This document shows positions 16,851 to 25,676 of a stretch of DNA of 64,000 nt, piece after piece. Source of the DNA: Acidobacteriota bacterium (GTDB lineage Bacteria > Acidobacteriota > Aminicenantia > Aminicenantales > Saccharicenantaceae); the NCBI GenBank assembly GCA_028749115.1, contig JAQURD010000007.1:1-64000 (forward strand), given 5' to 3'. The position numbers were made by a program, and so were the translations under genes. Numbering within the stretch: the first letter of the stretch is position 1; every line of letters begins with the position of its first letter. Under the pieces are notes generated by a model. The model saw only the letters and a list, made by a program, of their open reading frames with translations. It was not told the origin of the DNA and made no database searches.

Positions 16851-18173
16851 TTAGGAGACACCATTCAGAAGCTTCTGAAAGCTACCCTTTTTTAGCAGCT
16901 TCTCCATTTCAAAAAACTGTTTTAGAAGCTGATTGACTTCCTGCACAGGCCGGCCGCTCCCTCTGGCTATTCTGGCCCGCCGCCGGCCATCTATAATCCG
17001 GGGATTTTCTCTTTCTTCCCTGGTCATCGAGTTAATGATTGCCTCAAAATAAACCAGTTTTTTATCATCAACATTCAAATCCCCCATATTTTTAAACGGG
17101 CCAACTTTCGGCAGAAAACCAAGCAAACCAGACAGGCTGCCCATTTTTTTCAATTGAATTAACTGCTGACGAAAATCTTCTAAGGTAAATTGCTGTTTTT
17201 TAAGCTTCCTAGCCAATTCTTCTGCTTGCTTAATATCCGCTTCTTCTTCAGCTTTCTCAATTAAACTCAGGATGTCACCCATACCCAGGATGCGCGAAGC
17301 CATTCTGTCCGGATGGAAAACCTCCAGTTTATCGAATTTTTCGCCAACACCGATGAATTTTATTGGGCGATGAGTAACATAAACAATGGACAGGGCGGCT
17401 CCACCTCTGGCATCGCCATCAAGCTTCGTCAGGATAATGGAAGTCAGCCCGATTTTTTCCTCAAAAGCCTGAGCGCTTCTGACTGCATCCTGACCGGTCA
17501 TGGCGTCGCCGACATAAATGACTTCTACCGGTTCAAGGACATCTTTCACCAGGCGCAGCTCAGACATCAAATCATCATCAATATGCAGCCGCCCGGCCGT
17601 ATCAACTAGAAGCGGATCATAGCCACGGTTTCTGGTATAAGTTATCAACTCTTTCAAAGCTTCTTCTGGTTTTTTCATTCTGTCTGCTGTCATTTCATAG
17701 AATGGCAATTCGCCAGAACTGCTAATAATTCTTAGCTGATCCTGAGCAGCCAGTCTTTTCAGGTCAAACGACACCAGCAATGGATTTTTGCCCATTCCTT
17801 TCACATAGCGGCCAAGTTTGCCGGTAGTGGTCGTTTTGCCGCTTCCCTGCAATCCAACCAGCATAAAGACAGAAGGCGGGTGACTGGAGAAAGTCAGGCC
17901 TCTGGCTTCCTGTCCGAGAATGGCTGTCAGTTCGTCCCTGACAATCTTTATAAAGTGCTGGGCGGGCGTCAGGCTCATCATCACTTCTTGATGAAGGGCT
18001 CTGGCTTTAACTCTTTCTTCAAATTCCTTTACTACTTTATAATTGACATCGGCCTCGAGAAAGGCCAGCCGGAGCATCTTCAGGGCTTCTGCTATATTTT
18101 TCTCAGTGATTTTGCCTTCGCCCCTGATGTATTTCAGGGTTTTCTGAAGTTTGTCTGTTAATTGCTCAAACAT
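16851..18173 (-). CDS. ffh: Signal recognition particle protein Ffh (SRP54)
   Basis: A 440-residue GTPase of the bacterial SRP. The N domain (residues 1-90) is followed by the G domain with GLQGSGKTTTTGKLGRY (near 106), DTAGRLHIDDDL, TKLDGDARGGAALS and GVGEKFDKLEVFHPDRMASR, the SRP-specific boxes. The M domain from about 300 carries RARIARGSGRPVQEVNQLLK, the RNA-binding helix, and ends soon after, without the Met-rich tail of some homologues. It delivers nascent inner-membrane proteins to FtsY. It appears monocistronic and diverges from accB. Confidence 0.96.
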   Translation of the reverse strand: MFEQLTDKLQKTLKYIRGEGKITEKNIAEALKMLRLAFLEADVNYKVVKEFEERVKARALHQEVMMSLTPAQHFIKIVRDELTAILGQEARGLTFSSHPPSVFMLVGLQGSGKTTTTGKLGRYVKGMGKNPLLVSFDLKRLAAQDQLRIISSSGELPFYEMTADRMKKPEEALKELITYTRNRGYDPLLVDTAGRLHIDDDLMSELRLVKDVLEPVEVIYVGDAMTGQDAVRSAQAFEEKIGLTSIILTKLDGDARGGAALSIVYVTHRPIKFIGVGEKFDKLEVFHPDRMASRILGMGDILSLIEKAEEEADIKQAEELARKLKKQQFTLEDFRQQLIQLKKMGSLSGLLGFLPKVGPFKNMGDLNVDDKKLVYFEAIINSMTREERENPRIIDGRRRARIARGSGRPVQEVNQLLKQFFEMEKLLKKGSFQKLLNGVS

Positions 18174-18304
18174 TCTTCTAACCCGATTACTTATATACCC
18201 TTACAATTTATGATTCTGGCTTTATCTATCTTAACCTATGGATTTTGGAAGGTCAATCACCACTCGCTCTGGTCTTATTAAAAGTGACAGGCAAATTCGC
18301 AAGC

Positions 18305-18333
18305 TTGACAATTGGCGCCTAGATTAGTAAAGT
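18305..18333 (+). promoter_or_regulatory. Sigma-70 promoter of accBC
   Basis: TTGACA (18305-18310), 17-base spacer containing the palindrome TTGGCGCC, TAAAGT (18328-18333); AGGAAGG follows before the accB ATG at 18361. Confidence 0.65.
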
Positions 18334-18360
18334 TTTAGTTAATTTTCAGGAAGGTGCGTT

Positions 18361-18903
18361 ATGACTCAAAAAAATGGTAAGCCTGAAGATTCAGGCCAGG
18401 AAAGTCTTTTGCGCTCCAAAATTGATTACGAGGAGTTAAGAAGGCTCATTTCCCTTCTGGAAGAAAAAAACCTGTCTGAATTTGAACTGGAGGTCGAAGG
18501 TTTTAAAATTAAGCTTAGCCGCCAGCTACTATCTGGCCCGGCTCAGCCTTCAACCGTTATTTTCCCCAATGTCATGCCAGCCAGCCGTCCTGAAGTCAAC
18601 TCGACAGGAATAGAAAACCAGATTGCCGCTCCGGCAGTTACCCCGCTTGAAGACAAGAATATTCATTGCATTACTTCCCCCATGGTAGGGACTTTTTACC
18701 GGGCACCATCTCCTACCTCTCCCCCTTTTGTTGATATTGGCGATATAGTTAAAAAAGGGCAGACTCTGTGCATCATCGAAGCAATGAAACTGATGAACGA
18801 GATAGAGAGTGATGTGAGCGGGGTGGTGACAGACATCCTGGTTGAAAATGGAAAACCAGTTGAATACGGTCAAAGGCTTTTCGCCATAAAAGCAGGTGCC
18901 TGA
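18361..18903 (+). CDS. accB: Acetyl-CoA carboxylase biotin carboxyl carrier protein
   Basis: A 180-residue BCCP. The N-terminal 60 residues include the family segment [20 protein letters not shown] and [10 protein letters not shown]; a Pro/Ala-rich linker leads to the biotinyl domain (from about residue 98) with [20 protein letters not shown] and the biotinylation motif [10 protein letters not shown], Lys near residue 142. The thumb insertion (PTSPPF) typical of AccB is present. It carries CO2 between AccC and the carboxyltransferase in fatty-acid synthesis. The next gene, accC, starts two bases after the stop; accA and accD are not in the window. Confidence 0.95.
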   Translation: MTQKNGKPEDSGQESLLRSKIDYEELRRLISLLEEKNLSEFELEVEGFKIKLSRQLLSGPAQPSTVIFPNVMPASRPEVNSTGIENQIAAPAVTPLEDKNIHCITSPMVGTFYRAPSPTSPPFVDIGDIVKKGQTLCIIEAMKLMNEIESDVSGVVTDILVENGKPVEYGQRLFAIKAGA

Positions 18904-18905
18904 GC

Positions 18906-20264
18906 ATGTTTTCTAAGGTGCTGGTTGCCAATCGCGGTGAAATAGCTCTGAGGATTATCAGGTCTTGCAAAGAGTTAGGGATTAAGACTGTAGCTGTATG
19001 TTCTGAAGTTGATCGCCGCTCGCTCCATGCCTTGCTGGCCGACGAGACTATCTGTATTGGCCCGGCTAAAGCCTCTGACAGCTATCTTAATATTCCAAAT
19101 ATAATAAGTGCTGCTGAACTGACCAAAGCTGAAGCTATCCATCCGGGCTACGGGTTTCTGGCTGAAAATGCCAAGTTCGCTGAAATCTGTGAGAACTCTG
19201 GCTTTGTTTTTATCGGGCCTCCGCCAGATATTATCCGCTTGATGGGTGACAAAAATCGCGCCCGCCAGACCATGAAAAAAGCGGGGCTACCTGTCGTCCC
19301 GGGCAGTGATATAATCCTCGAAGACATCTCCGAAGCTAAGAAAGTTGCCCAGAAAATTGGCTATCCGGTAATTATCAAGGCTTCTGCCGGTGGTGGTGGG
19401 AAAGGCATGAGAATCTGCCGGACACCGTCCGATCTCGATGCTATGTTTCCCATGGCTCAGAACGAAGCCAGATCAGCCTTTGGCGATCCGTCTCTCTATA
19501 TTGAAAAATACATTAACGGTGCTCACCATATAGAAATTCAGGTGATCGGCGACCAAAAAGGCCAGGTCATTACCTTCGGAGAAAGAGAATGCAGCACCCA
19601 GCGCAAGTACCAGAAGATAATTGAAGAAAGCCCTTCTCCCTTCGTCGATGAAAGAACCAGGCGCAAAATGATGAAAGCCACTCTGGAGGCGGCTGAAAAA
19701 ATTCACTACCGGAGCCTGGGCACTTTTGAATTTCTGGTTGATGAGAAAAAAAGGTTTTATTTCATGGAGGCCAATACCCGGGTCCAGGTCGAGCACCCAA
19801 TTACCGAAATGGTTTATGGCATAAACTTGATTAAGGCTCAGATCAGAGCGGCAGCCGGAGAAAAGATCAGTTTCCCGATCGATCTGGAGATGAGAGGGCA
19901 CGCCATTGAATGCCGCATTAATGCTGAGGATCCCGAAACTTTCATTCCATCTCCAGGCAAAATAGATTTTCTGGTTTTCCCCGGGGGCGAAGGCATCAGA
20001 GTCGATTCGGCTGCTTATGCTGGCTGGGAAATTCCTCCCTACTACGATTCTTTAATTGCCAAGATTATTGCTTATGCCCCTTCCAGAACTTTAACTATTT
20101 CAAAAATGAAGGCTGCTCTCGAAACGACGACGATTGTTGGTATAAAAACCAATATTCCCCTTCTCCTCAATATTCTATCCAGCACAGAATTTATCAACGG
20201 CAACTATACAACTCAATTCGTTGAAAAGTTTTTGAGTCATAAGCCCCCGGCTGAAACTCAATAA
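18906..20264 (+). CDS. accC: Acetyl-CoA carboxylase biotin carboxylase subunit
   Basis: A 452-residue biotin carboxylase. MFSKVLVANRGEIALRIIRS starts the preATP-grasp domain; KASAGGGGKGMR (near 160) is the Gly-rich ATP loop; HIEIQVIGD and FGERECSTQRKYQKIIEE follow; MEANTRVQVEHPITEMV near 288 holds the catalytic metal and bicarbonate residues; IECRINAEDP begins the C-terminal domain. It carboxylates the biotin of AccB at the expense of ATP. Its last seven bases overlap the convergent lectin gene. Confidence 0.96.
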   Translation: MFSKVLVANRGEIALRIIRSCKELGIKTVAVCSEVDRRSLHALLADETICIGPAKASDSYLNIPNIISAAELTKAEAIHPGYGFLAENAKFAEICENSGFVFIGPPPDIIRLMGDKNRARQTMKKAGLPVVPGSDIILEDISEAKKVAQKIGYPVIIKASAGGGGKGMRICRTPSDLDAMFPMAQNEARSAFGDPSLYIEKYINGAHHIEIQVIGDQKGQVITFGERECSTQRKYQKIIEESPSPFVDERTRRKMMKATLEAAEKIHYRSLGTFEFLVDEKKRFYFMEANTRVQVEHPITEMVYGINLIKAQIRAAAGEKISFPIDLEMRGHAIECRINAEDPETFIPSPGKIDFLVFPGGEGIRVDSAAYAGWEIPPYYDSLIAKIIAYAPSRTLTISKMKAALETTTIVGIKTNIPLLLNILSSTEFINGNYTTQFVEKFLSHKPPAETQ

Positions 20265-20872
20265 TTACAGTTATTATTATTTTGAGCTGATTCAAGTTCG
20301 CTGGCTAGCTGGCCTGCCTGTCTTTTAAAAATACTGACACTGAAATAGCCGCCATTGTCACCGTTGACATTGTCATTCACTCCCAGATAAAGCTTCCCCT
20401 CAAGAGGCATCTCCACCTGAGAATGGGTGCCGATATAAAACACTTTGCTCACTTCTTCTCTTATCTCCTCTCCCGTTTCCTCATCTTTCCTGACACTTAT
20501 AACCTTAACTACCTTTCCTATTAAAGCACCCAGATTGTGCTCGGTCAGTGGTTGCTGAACTGTCTGGAGATCAAGGCCCTCAGGTCCGCAGGCTGCAATC
20601 GGGTTACCCAGCTGGCAGGAAATAGAGCCACTGGCCAGGAATTCATATTTTTCACCTTCCTTGACCTCAAGGCCTGTCTCAACCCAGCCGGCTGAAGCTT
20701 GAACATCCAGTTGCTTGACTGGAAGGTCAGTCTCAACCTGCTGACACCAGCCAGCAGAACTAAAAAAAGGAACAAAAAAATAAAAGGCGCATAGACAGAG
20801 AAAAAAGCCCCTTGCCTCTGAAGCCCTCAACACACAGGCTGAATTTTTCAACTGCCTTACCACCGTTTTCAT
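20258..20872 (-). CDS. Secreted PA-IL (LecA)-like lectin domain protein
   Basis: A 204-residue exported protein. An N-terminal basic stretch is followed by a hydrophobic core (GFFLCLCAFYFFVPFFSSAG) and a cleavage region near WCQQ, giving a signal peptide of about 43 residues. The mature part follows the galactophilic PA-IL fold: VQASAGWVETGLEVKEGEKY, CGPEGL, and the C-terminal calcium/sugar loop LYLGVNDNVNGDNGGYFSV, where Asn and Asp residues ligate Ca2+ in LecA. The protein ends in a run of Asn. The ATG shares one base with the stop of the inositol monophosphatase gene (TAATG), so the two are translationally coupled. Ligand is unknown. Confidence 0.72.
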   Translation of the reverse strand: MKTVVRQLKNSACVLRASEARGFFLCLCAFYFFVPFFSSAGWCQQVETDLPVKQLDVQASAGWVETGLEVKEGEKYEFLASGSISCQLGNPIAACGPEGLDLQTVQQPLTEHNLGALIGKVVKVISVRKDEETGEEIREEVSKVFYIGTHSQVEMPLEGKLYLGVNDNVNGDNGGYFSVSIFKRQAGQLASELESAQNNNNCNY

Positions 20873-21672
20873 TATTTTACCTGGTTTTCACCTATTATTT
20901 CCAGCATAGCTTGATGGATAAGGCCGTTGCTGGCCACAATGTCCGGACTATTCAAGCTAAACTCCTGTCCAGAAAGGTCAGTCGTCAGGCCACCTGCTTC
21001 CTTGACGAGAAGAGAGCCGGCAGCCAGATCCCACGGCTTCAGCTTTATTTCCCAGAAACCATCAAAACGCCCGCAGGCGACATAACACAGATCAAGAGCA
21101 GCCGCACCGCACCGCCTGACAGCCTGCGCCTTCAGAGCAAAGCGGCTGAAATAACTAAGATTATTGTTAGAGCTGGTTCTGACATCATAAGGGAAGCCAG
21201 TCGCCAGGAGGCTTTTGTCAAGCTCCGCCGATGAAGATACTTTTATAGGGTAGCCATTTAAAGCAGCTCCTTCCCCTTTTACCGCCGAAAACATTTCTGA
21301 CCTGTTCGGATCATAGACCACCCCGGCCAGCACCTCCTCTTTAAAGGCCAGGCCAATAGACACACAGAAAATTGGCAGGCCGTGAGCGAAATTGGTAGTG
21401 CCATCCAGTGGATCAACAATCCAGCAAAAATCCGAGTGGCTGTCCTTTCTAATGCTTTCCTCTGCCAGAAAGCTATGCTCAGGGAAAAGAGCACTCAATT
21501 CGCTAAAAATCATTTCCTCGGACTTCCGGTCGAAGGCTGTCACCAGGTTAACTTCACCTTTGAAATCAACCTTTTTCGCCTGATTGAGACCGGTCAGAAG
21601 AAAATCCCCTGCCTGACGGGCGATCTTAGCTGCTGCCTGAAGATAAAGGTCACTGCCATCCATATTGGCCAT
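20872..21672 (-). CDS. suhB: Inositol monophosphatase family protein
   Basis: A 266-residue member of the IMPase/SuhB/CysQ family. The metal sites are present: FLAEES (near 70), IVDPLDGTTNFAHGLPIFCV (near 87) and WDLAAGSLLVKEAGG (near 214). It hydrolyses myo-inositol-1-phosphate or a related phosphomonoester; SuhB proteins also act in rRNA antitermination, which cannot be excluded. The gene starts at a probable leaderless promoter and is followed, with a one-base overlap, by the secreted lectin gene. A second in-frame ATG lies three codons downstream. Confidence 0.9.
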   Translation of the reverse strand: MANMDGSDLYLQAAAKIARQAGDFLLTGLNQAKKVDFKGEVNLVTAFDRKSEEMIFSELSALFPEHSFLAEESIRKDSHSDFCWIVDPLDGTTNFAHGLPIFCVSIGLAFKEEVLAGVVYDPNRSEMFSAVKGEGAALNGYPIKVSSSAELDKSLLATGFPYDVRTSSNNNLSYFSRFALKAQAVRRCGAAALDLCYVACGRFDGFWEIKLKPWDLAAGSLLVKEAGGLTTDLSGQEFSLNSPDIVASNGLIHQAMLEIIGENQVK

Positions 21673-21678
21673 ATTTGC

Positions 21679-21707
21679 ATCTTAACAACTTCTAATTATC
21701 TTGGCAA
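21679..21707 (-). promoter_or_regulatory. Promoter of the IMPase-lectin pair, probably leaderless
   Basis: On the minus strand TTGCCA (21702-21707), 17-base spacer, TAAGAT (21679-21684). The ATG begins six bases further on at 21672, without a Shine-Dalgarno. Confidence 0.5.
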
Positions 21708-21744
21708 TTGGTAAACTTTTATGCCTGTCTTTCGTAAAATAGGG

Positions 21745-21750
21745 TATAAT
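21745..21750 (+). promoter_or_regulatory. -10 box of the adaptor-ABC operon
   Basis: TATAAT at 21745-21750 on the plus strand, 35 bases before the chosen start of the adaptor gene. No good -35 match lies at the right distance. Confidence 0.4.
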
Positions 21751-21785
21751 TACCTAAGCTTATGATTTCAGAAAGGATTTTGGAT

Positions 21786-23018
21786 ATGCCAGAAAAAAAA
21801 AGTTCAAGCAGGAAAAAGCGGTATCTTTTACTGGCCGGTGCAATTTTGTTGATCGCCATCATTATCATTTCAAATCTGAAGACGACCAGGGAAAAACCCG
21901 TTAAGGTTACCACTGAAAAAGTAGCCAGGCAGGATATTACTTCTATAATTTCTGCGTCGGGCGAAGTTAAACCCAAGAAAAATATCAATATTAGCGCCCT
22001 GGTTGCCGGGCGGGTAGTAAAAATCGGGGTTGAAGAAGGAGATGAAGTTAAAGCTGGAGATTTTCTCCTGCAAATTGACCCGACCTATTTTGAGGCCCAG
22101 GTTGACCGTTACCGGGCAACGATTAACCAGCTCAAGGCTGAATTCATAAAAGTTGAAGCCCAATACCGGCGGGATGAAAAATATTACCAGCGCCAGAAGC
22201 AGCTTTATGACAGTGCCTTGATTTCAGAAGATCAACTGGAATCAGCCCGGGCCCAATATGAGGTTTCTTCTGCTTCGCTCCAATCTCTCAATTTTCAAAT
22301 TAAGGAATCAGAAGCCGGGTTGAAGAGCGCTCTGGAAGATTTGAAAAAAACGTCCTTTGCCTCGCCGATTGACGGCATGGTCACCAGCCTGAGAGTCGAG
22401 GAAGGAGAGGTGGCCATCGTCGGGACAATGAATAATCCGGGAACAATTCTGATGAGCATCGCCGATTTATCAGTGATGGAAGTTGAAGTCGAAGTAGATG
22501 AGACAGATGTAATTAATGTCAAACTAGAGCAAGTGGCCAGAGTAAAAATTGATGCTTTCCCTGAGAAAGTTTTTAACGGAAGAGTAACCGAAATTGGCAG
22601 TTCAGCTCTAGACAAAAGCTCCTTAGGAGCTCAGGAATCCAGAGATTTCAAGGTAGTTATTACTCTTGATAATACTGGCGAGCATTTAAAACCCGGGCTT
22701 TCCGCCTCGGCCGATATCATCGTTGCAGAAAAAAAACAGGTTCCAACTATCCCCATTGCTGCTCTGGTTATCAGGGAAACGGCTAAGTCGATAGCTGAAA
22801 AAACGGCGGAAGGTAATGGCCCCAAAAAAGAGGAAGAGGGCGTCTTTCTAATAGAGGGCAGCCGGGCAAAGTTCCAGCCAGTAAAAAAGGGCATTATGGG
22901 TGGAATGAAGGTAGAAATAGAATCCGGGCTGAGCGAAGGCCAGGAAATAGTTACCGGGCCTTATTCTGCCCTCAGGGATCTGAAAGACGGTAGCCTGCTC
23001 AAAATGGAGAAAAAATAA
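21786..23018 (+). CDS. HlyD/MacA-type periplasmic adaptor protein
   Basis: A 410-residue membrane-fusion protein. After a basic N-terminus ([11 protein letters not shown]) comes one membrane segment ([16 protein letters not shown]), then the barrel-sandwich half [19 protein letters not shown], a long alpha-helical hairpin (about residues 85-190, coiled-coil) and the second lipoyl half [19 protein letters not shown], followed by the beta-barrel and membrane-proximal domains. It links an inner-membrane transporter to the periplasm or an outer-membrane channel. The start at 21786 has AAAGGA eight bases upstream; an ATG at 21762 would add eight residues. The ATPase gene follows after one base. 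Confidence 0.88.
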   Translation: MPEKKSSSRKKRYLLLAGAILLIAIIIISNLKTTREKPVKVTTEKVARQDITSIISASGEVKPKKNINISALVAGRVVKIGVEEGDEVKAGDFLLQIDPTYFEAQVDRYRATINQLKAEFIKVEAQYRRDEKYYQRQKQLYDSALISEDQLESARAQYEVSSASLQSLNFQIKESEAGLKSALEDLKKTSFASPIDGMVTSLRVEEGEVAIVGTMNNPGTILMSIADLSVMEVEVEVDETDVINVKLEQVARVKIDAFPEKVFNGRVTEIGSSALDKSSLGAQESRDFKVVITLDNTGEHLKPGLSASADIIVAEKKQVPTIPIAALVIRETAKSIAEKTAEGNGPKKEEEGVFLIEGSRAKFQPVKKGIMGGMKVEIESGLSEGQEIVTGPYSALRDLKDGSLLKMEKK

Positions 23019-23019
23019 T

Positions 23020-23727
23020 ATGGCTGATGCCCCCGGTGACAACGAAATCATACTGGCTGTCAACCTGACCAAAATTTATGATCTTGATCAGCAACAGGTT
23101 CAAGCTTTGAGTGGAGTCAGCCTGTCCATCAATAAAAATGAATTCGTAGCAATTATGGGCCCGTCCGGTTCAGGCAAGTCAACCCTGATGAATATTCTCG
23201 GCTGTCTCGATACTCCCACCTCGGGTGATTATTTTCTTAACGGGAAGCTGGTCAGTTCCCTGACCGAAGACGAATTGGCCTATATCAGAAATAAAGAAAT
23301 CGGCTTTGTTTTTCAAGTATTTAACCTCCTCCCGCGGGCTAATGCTTTTAGAAATGTTGAATTACCCATGATTTATGCTGGCGCTGGCCGCGAAGAGAGA
23401 GAACAAAAAGCCAGGTGGGCTCTGGAAGTGGTTGAGATGAAAGAAAGAATGCATCACCTGCCAGCTGAACTTTCTGGAGGAGAAAGACAAAGAGTGGCCA
23501 TCGCCAGGGCTCTGGTCAACAACCCGTCTATTCTCCTGGCAGACGAGCCCACTGGCAACCTGGATACCAGAACCGGAGAAGAAATCTTAAAGCTGTTTCA
23601 TAAAATTCATGAGGGCGGCAATACCATTATCATGGTTACTCATGACCATGAGATCGCCAATCATGCGGAAAGAATCATTCATATCAGGGATGGCCAGATA
23701 GAAAAAGAAGAAAAAACAGGAGGATGA
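23020..23727 (+). CDS. ABC transporter ATP-binding protein, MacB/LolD-like
   Basis: A 235-residue ATPase with Walker [16 protein letters not shown] (near 45), Q-loop [20 protein letters not shown], signature [15 protein letters not shown] (near 145), Walker [13 protein letters not shown] and H-loop MVTHDHE. The sequence around the Q-loop is typical of MacB, LolD and other mechanotransmission-type ABC systems. These normally work with an FtsX-like permease, but none is encoded next to it: the following gene is a Yip1-family protein. The stop overlaps the next start region (ATGA). Confidence 0.92.
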   Translation: MADAPGDNEIILAVNLTKIYDLDQQQVQALSGVSLSINKNEFVAIMGPSGSGKSTLMNILGCLDTPTSGDYFLNGKLVSSLTEDELAYIRNKEIGFVFQVFNLLPRANAFRNVELPMIYAGAGREEREQKARWALEVVEMKERMHHLPAELSGGERQRVAIARALVNNPSILLADEPTGNLDTRTGEEILKLFHKIHEGGNTIIMVTHDHEIANHAERIIHIRDGQIEKEEKTGG

Positions 23728-23729
23728 AA

Positions 23730-24443
23730 ATGAAGTTTGGAGAAAGATTTACCGGTGTTTTTATCAAACCTAAGGAGACATTTAGTGCTCTGTCAGAAAA
23801 GCCAGCCTGGATCGACGCTTTAATCATCATCTTGATTGCTTTAGCCCTCTATAATTATTTGATTGCTCCTTTTGCCGCCAGAGATTCTTACCAGCTTTAC
23901 CAGCAAAGTACTAAACTCAAGCAGCAACTGGGAGAAGAAAAATTTCAAACTTTTCTTGAGGGGGCAAGGAAGAAGGCGGAAGAGATGTCTCCGGGCTACC
24001 GGATTACTCAGGCTGTGACCGGAGGGGTGCTGGGAGTCATAATGTTATTATTTCAGGCTCTAATTCTCTTTGTTCTGGCCAAATTCTTCTCCACTCATGG
24101 CACTTATGTTCAGGTAATGAGCGCCCTGCTACACGCCAATTTTATTAATGTTATTCTAGGGAATGGTTTGAGATATCTCCTGATTTCTGCCAAGCAGTCG
24201 GTTTTCAACGTTTCAACTGGCTTAGCTGTCTTTTTCTCCGGGCTCGATCCGACTTCAAGCGGCTACATCATTCTAACCAACATAGATTTTTTCCAGTTAT
24301 GGTTGTTTGGTATCCTGGCTTACAGCCTTTCATCCATCTTTAAAACAGATATCAAAAAATCTTTGATTATTTCTTACCTTTTCTGGGGGCTCAAGACTCT
24401 GACCAACATTGCTCTGGGTATCTGGGGAATGGGCCGCATTTAA
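23730..24443 (+). CDS. Yip1-family membrane protein
   Basis: A 237-residue protein of the Yip1 superfamily. The cytoplasmic start FGERFTGVFIKPKETFSALS is the typical family entry, followed by five hydrophobic segments (about residues 28-46, 95-120, 130-150, 170-190, 205-225). Yip1 proteins are widespread in bacteria next to ABC ATPases but lack a firm role. I chose the second ATG, which is six bases after a perfect AGGAGG; the first ATG (23724) touches that site. It sits where the permease of the adaptor-ATPase system would be expected. Confidence 0.75.
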   Translation: MKFGERFTGVFIKPKETFSALSEKPAWIDALIIILIALALYNYLIAPFAARDSYQLYQQSTKLKQQLGEEKFQTFLEGARKKAEEMSPGYRITQAVTGGVLGVIMLLFQALILFVLAKFFSTHGTYVQVMSALLHANFINVILGNGLRYLLISAKQSVFNVSTGLAVFFSGLDPTSSGYIILTNIDFFQLWLFGILAYSLSSIFKTDIKKSLIISYLFWGLKTLTNIALGIWGMGRI

Positions 24444-24457
24444 GGCCTGGCCTCTGG

Positions 24458-24486
24458 TTGACAAGTCAGGGCAGCCTTTATAAATT
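24458..24486 (+). promoter_or_regulatory. Promoter of the DUF4388-miaA-hflX run, probably leaderless
   Basis: TTGACA (24458-24463), 17-base spacer, TAAATT (24481-24486); a TATAAA overlaps at 24479-24484 with a shorter 15-base spacer. The ATG at 24493 is six bases beyond the -10 and lacks a Shine-Dalgarno. Confidence 0.5.
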
Positions 24487-24492
24487 AAGTTT

Positions 24493-25593
24493 ATGGCCAC
24501 AAGAACAGAAAAAAGCGAATCTCTATCCTTTCTGCCGGACCTGCTGTTCGATTTATGGGTAAACCATAGAACTGGTTCCCTCCAGATTAATCAGGCCAGC
24601 GGACAAAAGACTTTTTGCCTTTTACAAGGAGAGGTTTCTGCCGTCAATAAGTATTTTCCGGAAAAGGAGTTTGTTGACTGGCTAATTGAAACCGGGAAAA
24701 TTCAGCCGCCGCTTCGGCTTAATCATAACCTCTTAGGTTCAGAAAAAGCCAGTTCGGTTCTGGCTATCTTAATTGAACAGGGCTTTATCCAGCCTGATGA
24801 AGCTTTCCATCTGGTGGCTGATTTTCTTGAGACCAGCCTGTCTGAATTCTTCATCAAGCCAGACTGGCCAGTTACCTTTGTGGATGAAAATTTCACGCCG
24901 GAAGATATCGGTTTTACCGGATTATCACTGCCGGCCATAATTTTGAAAGGATTGAAAAAGATTTCCAGAATTGAGGCTTACCGGCCGTGGCTGCCACCAG
25001 AAGAAACCTTTCTTTTTCGCCAGGTTCCGGCTTATGTTTCCAAGCTTAATTTGAGCCCGGCCGATGTTTATATTTGGAATCTGCTCCAGACTCCCAGAAG
25101 CTTTTCCTGGCTGCTCGAGAATTCCTGGTTGGGACCGTCTGAAACCAGGAAAATTATTTTAGTTCTGACCTGCCTGAGGCTTCTTGACTTTAATCCCCGG
25201 GAATCCGGTTATATTGAGGAGAGTCAGGCTGGCTGGCCAGACCTGGAAAAAAGCCTGGATCTGTTTAATGAGAAAGCCAATCTCATTCACCGCTATATTG
25301 CCAAGCAGCTTGGTCCAGTTGCCTATAATCTTCTGGAAAAATCATATAGAGAAGTTCAGGACGGTCTGGATCCAATTTTTCTTAATTTGGAAATCAAGCC
25401 AGACGGCAGCTTTGAACCGCGGGCTATGCTGAGAATCAGCCTGAACGATCTTGAACCCCGGCAAAAGAAAATTCTGCTCAGAGGCTTTGACGAGATTCTG
25501 GCGACTGAGATACTGCTGGTAAAAAAAACGCTGGGCAATCAACATGAAGAAAACCTGATCAAGCTTTTATCCCGTTCAGGTGAAACAACTTGA
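24493..25593 (+). CDS. DUF4388 (PATAN) domain protein
   Basis: A 366-residue soluble protein. Residues 15-60 (LFDLWVNHRTGSLQINQASG then LQGEVSAVNKYFPEKEF) have the pattern of the PATAN/DUF4388 domain, which starts with a short helix, a GxL beta-hairpin and an 'I.F..G.i..A' strand; these are usually found with response-regulator or gliding/signalling proteins. The middle and C-terminal parts are helical and unrecognised, though two further winged-helix-like stretches (LSPADVYIWNLLQTPRSFSW) suggest a tandem arrangement. No membrane segment or signal peptide. It is the first gene of a long plus-strand run. Confidence 0.6.
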   Translation: MATRTEKSESLSFLPDLLFDLWVNHRTGSLQINQASGQKTFCLLQGEVSAVNKYFPEKEFVDWLIETGKIQPPLRLNHNLLGSEKASSVLAILIEQGFIQPDEAFHLVADFLETSLSEFFIKPDWPVTFVDENFTPEDIGFTGLSLPAIILKGLKKISRIEAYRPWLPPEETFLFRQVPAYVSKLNLSPADVYIWNLLQTPRSFSWLLENSWLGPSETRKIILVLTCLRLLDFNPRESGYIEESQAGWPDLEKSLDLFNEKANLIHRYIAKQLGPVAYNLLEKSYREVQDGLDPIFLNLEIKPDGSFEPRAMLRISLNDLEPRQKKILLRGFDEILATEILLVKKTLGNQHEENLIKLLSRSGETT

Positions 25594-25676
25594 AGAGGAA
25601 GCAACTGCTGGGATTACTAATTATATTGACACTGATTGTTATCTTTGTTTTGCTCAGGATTAAAATTGGCCAGTAA
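25590..25676 (+). CDS. 28-residue single-pass membrane microprotein
   Basis: A very short gene lodged between the DUF4388 gene and miaA. It starts at TTG 25590, overlapping the upstream stop as TTGA, with AGGTGA exactly six bases before it, and ends at TAA 25676, overlapping the miaA start by 11 bases. The product has a basic N-terminus (MKRKQ), a 17-residue hydrophobic core (LLGLLIILTLIVIFVLL) and a short basic end (RIKIGQ), a textbook single-pass inner-membrane microprotein. Overlap at both ends, a fitting ribosome site and the composition argue for a real gene; nothing indicates what it does. Confidence 0.6.
   Translation: MKRKQLLGLLIILTLIVIFVLLRIKIGQ

Noticed and set aside
20812-21234. 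A 140-codon plus-strand frame opposite the lectin and IMPase genes
   Set aside because: Covers the coupled junction of two real genes on the other strand; no recognisable protein.
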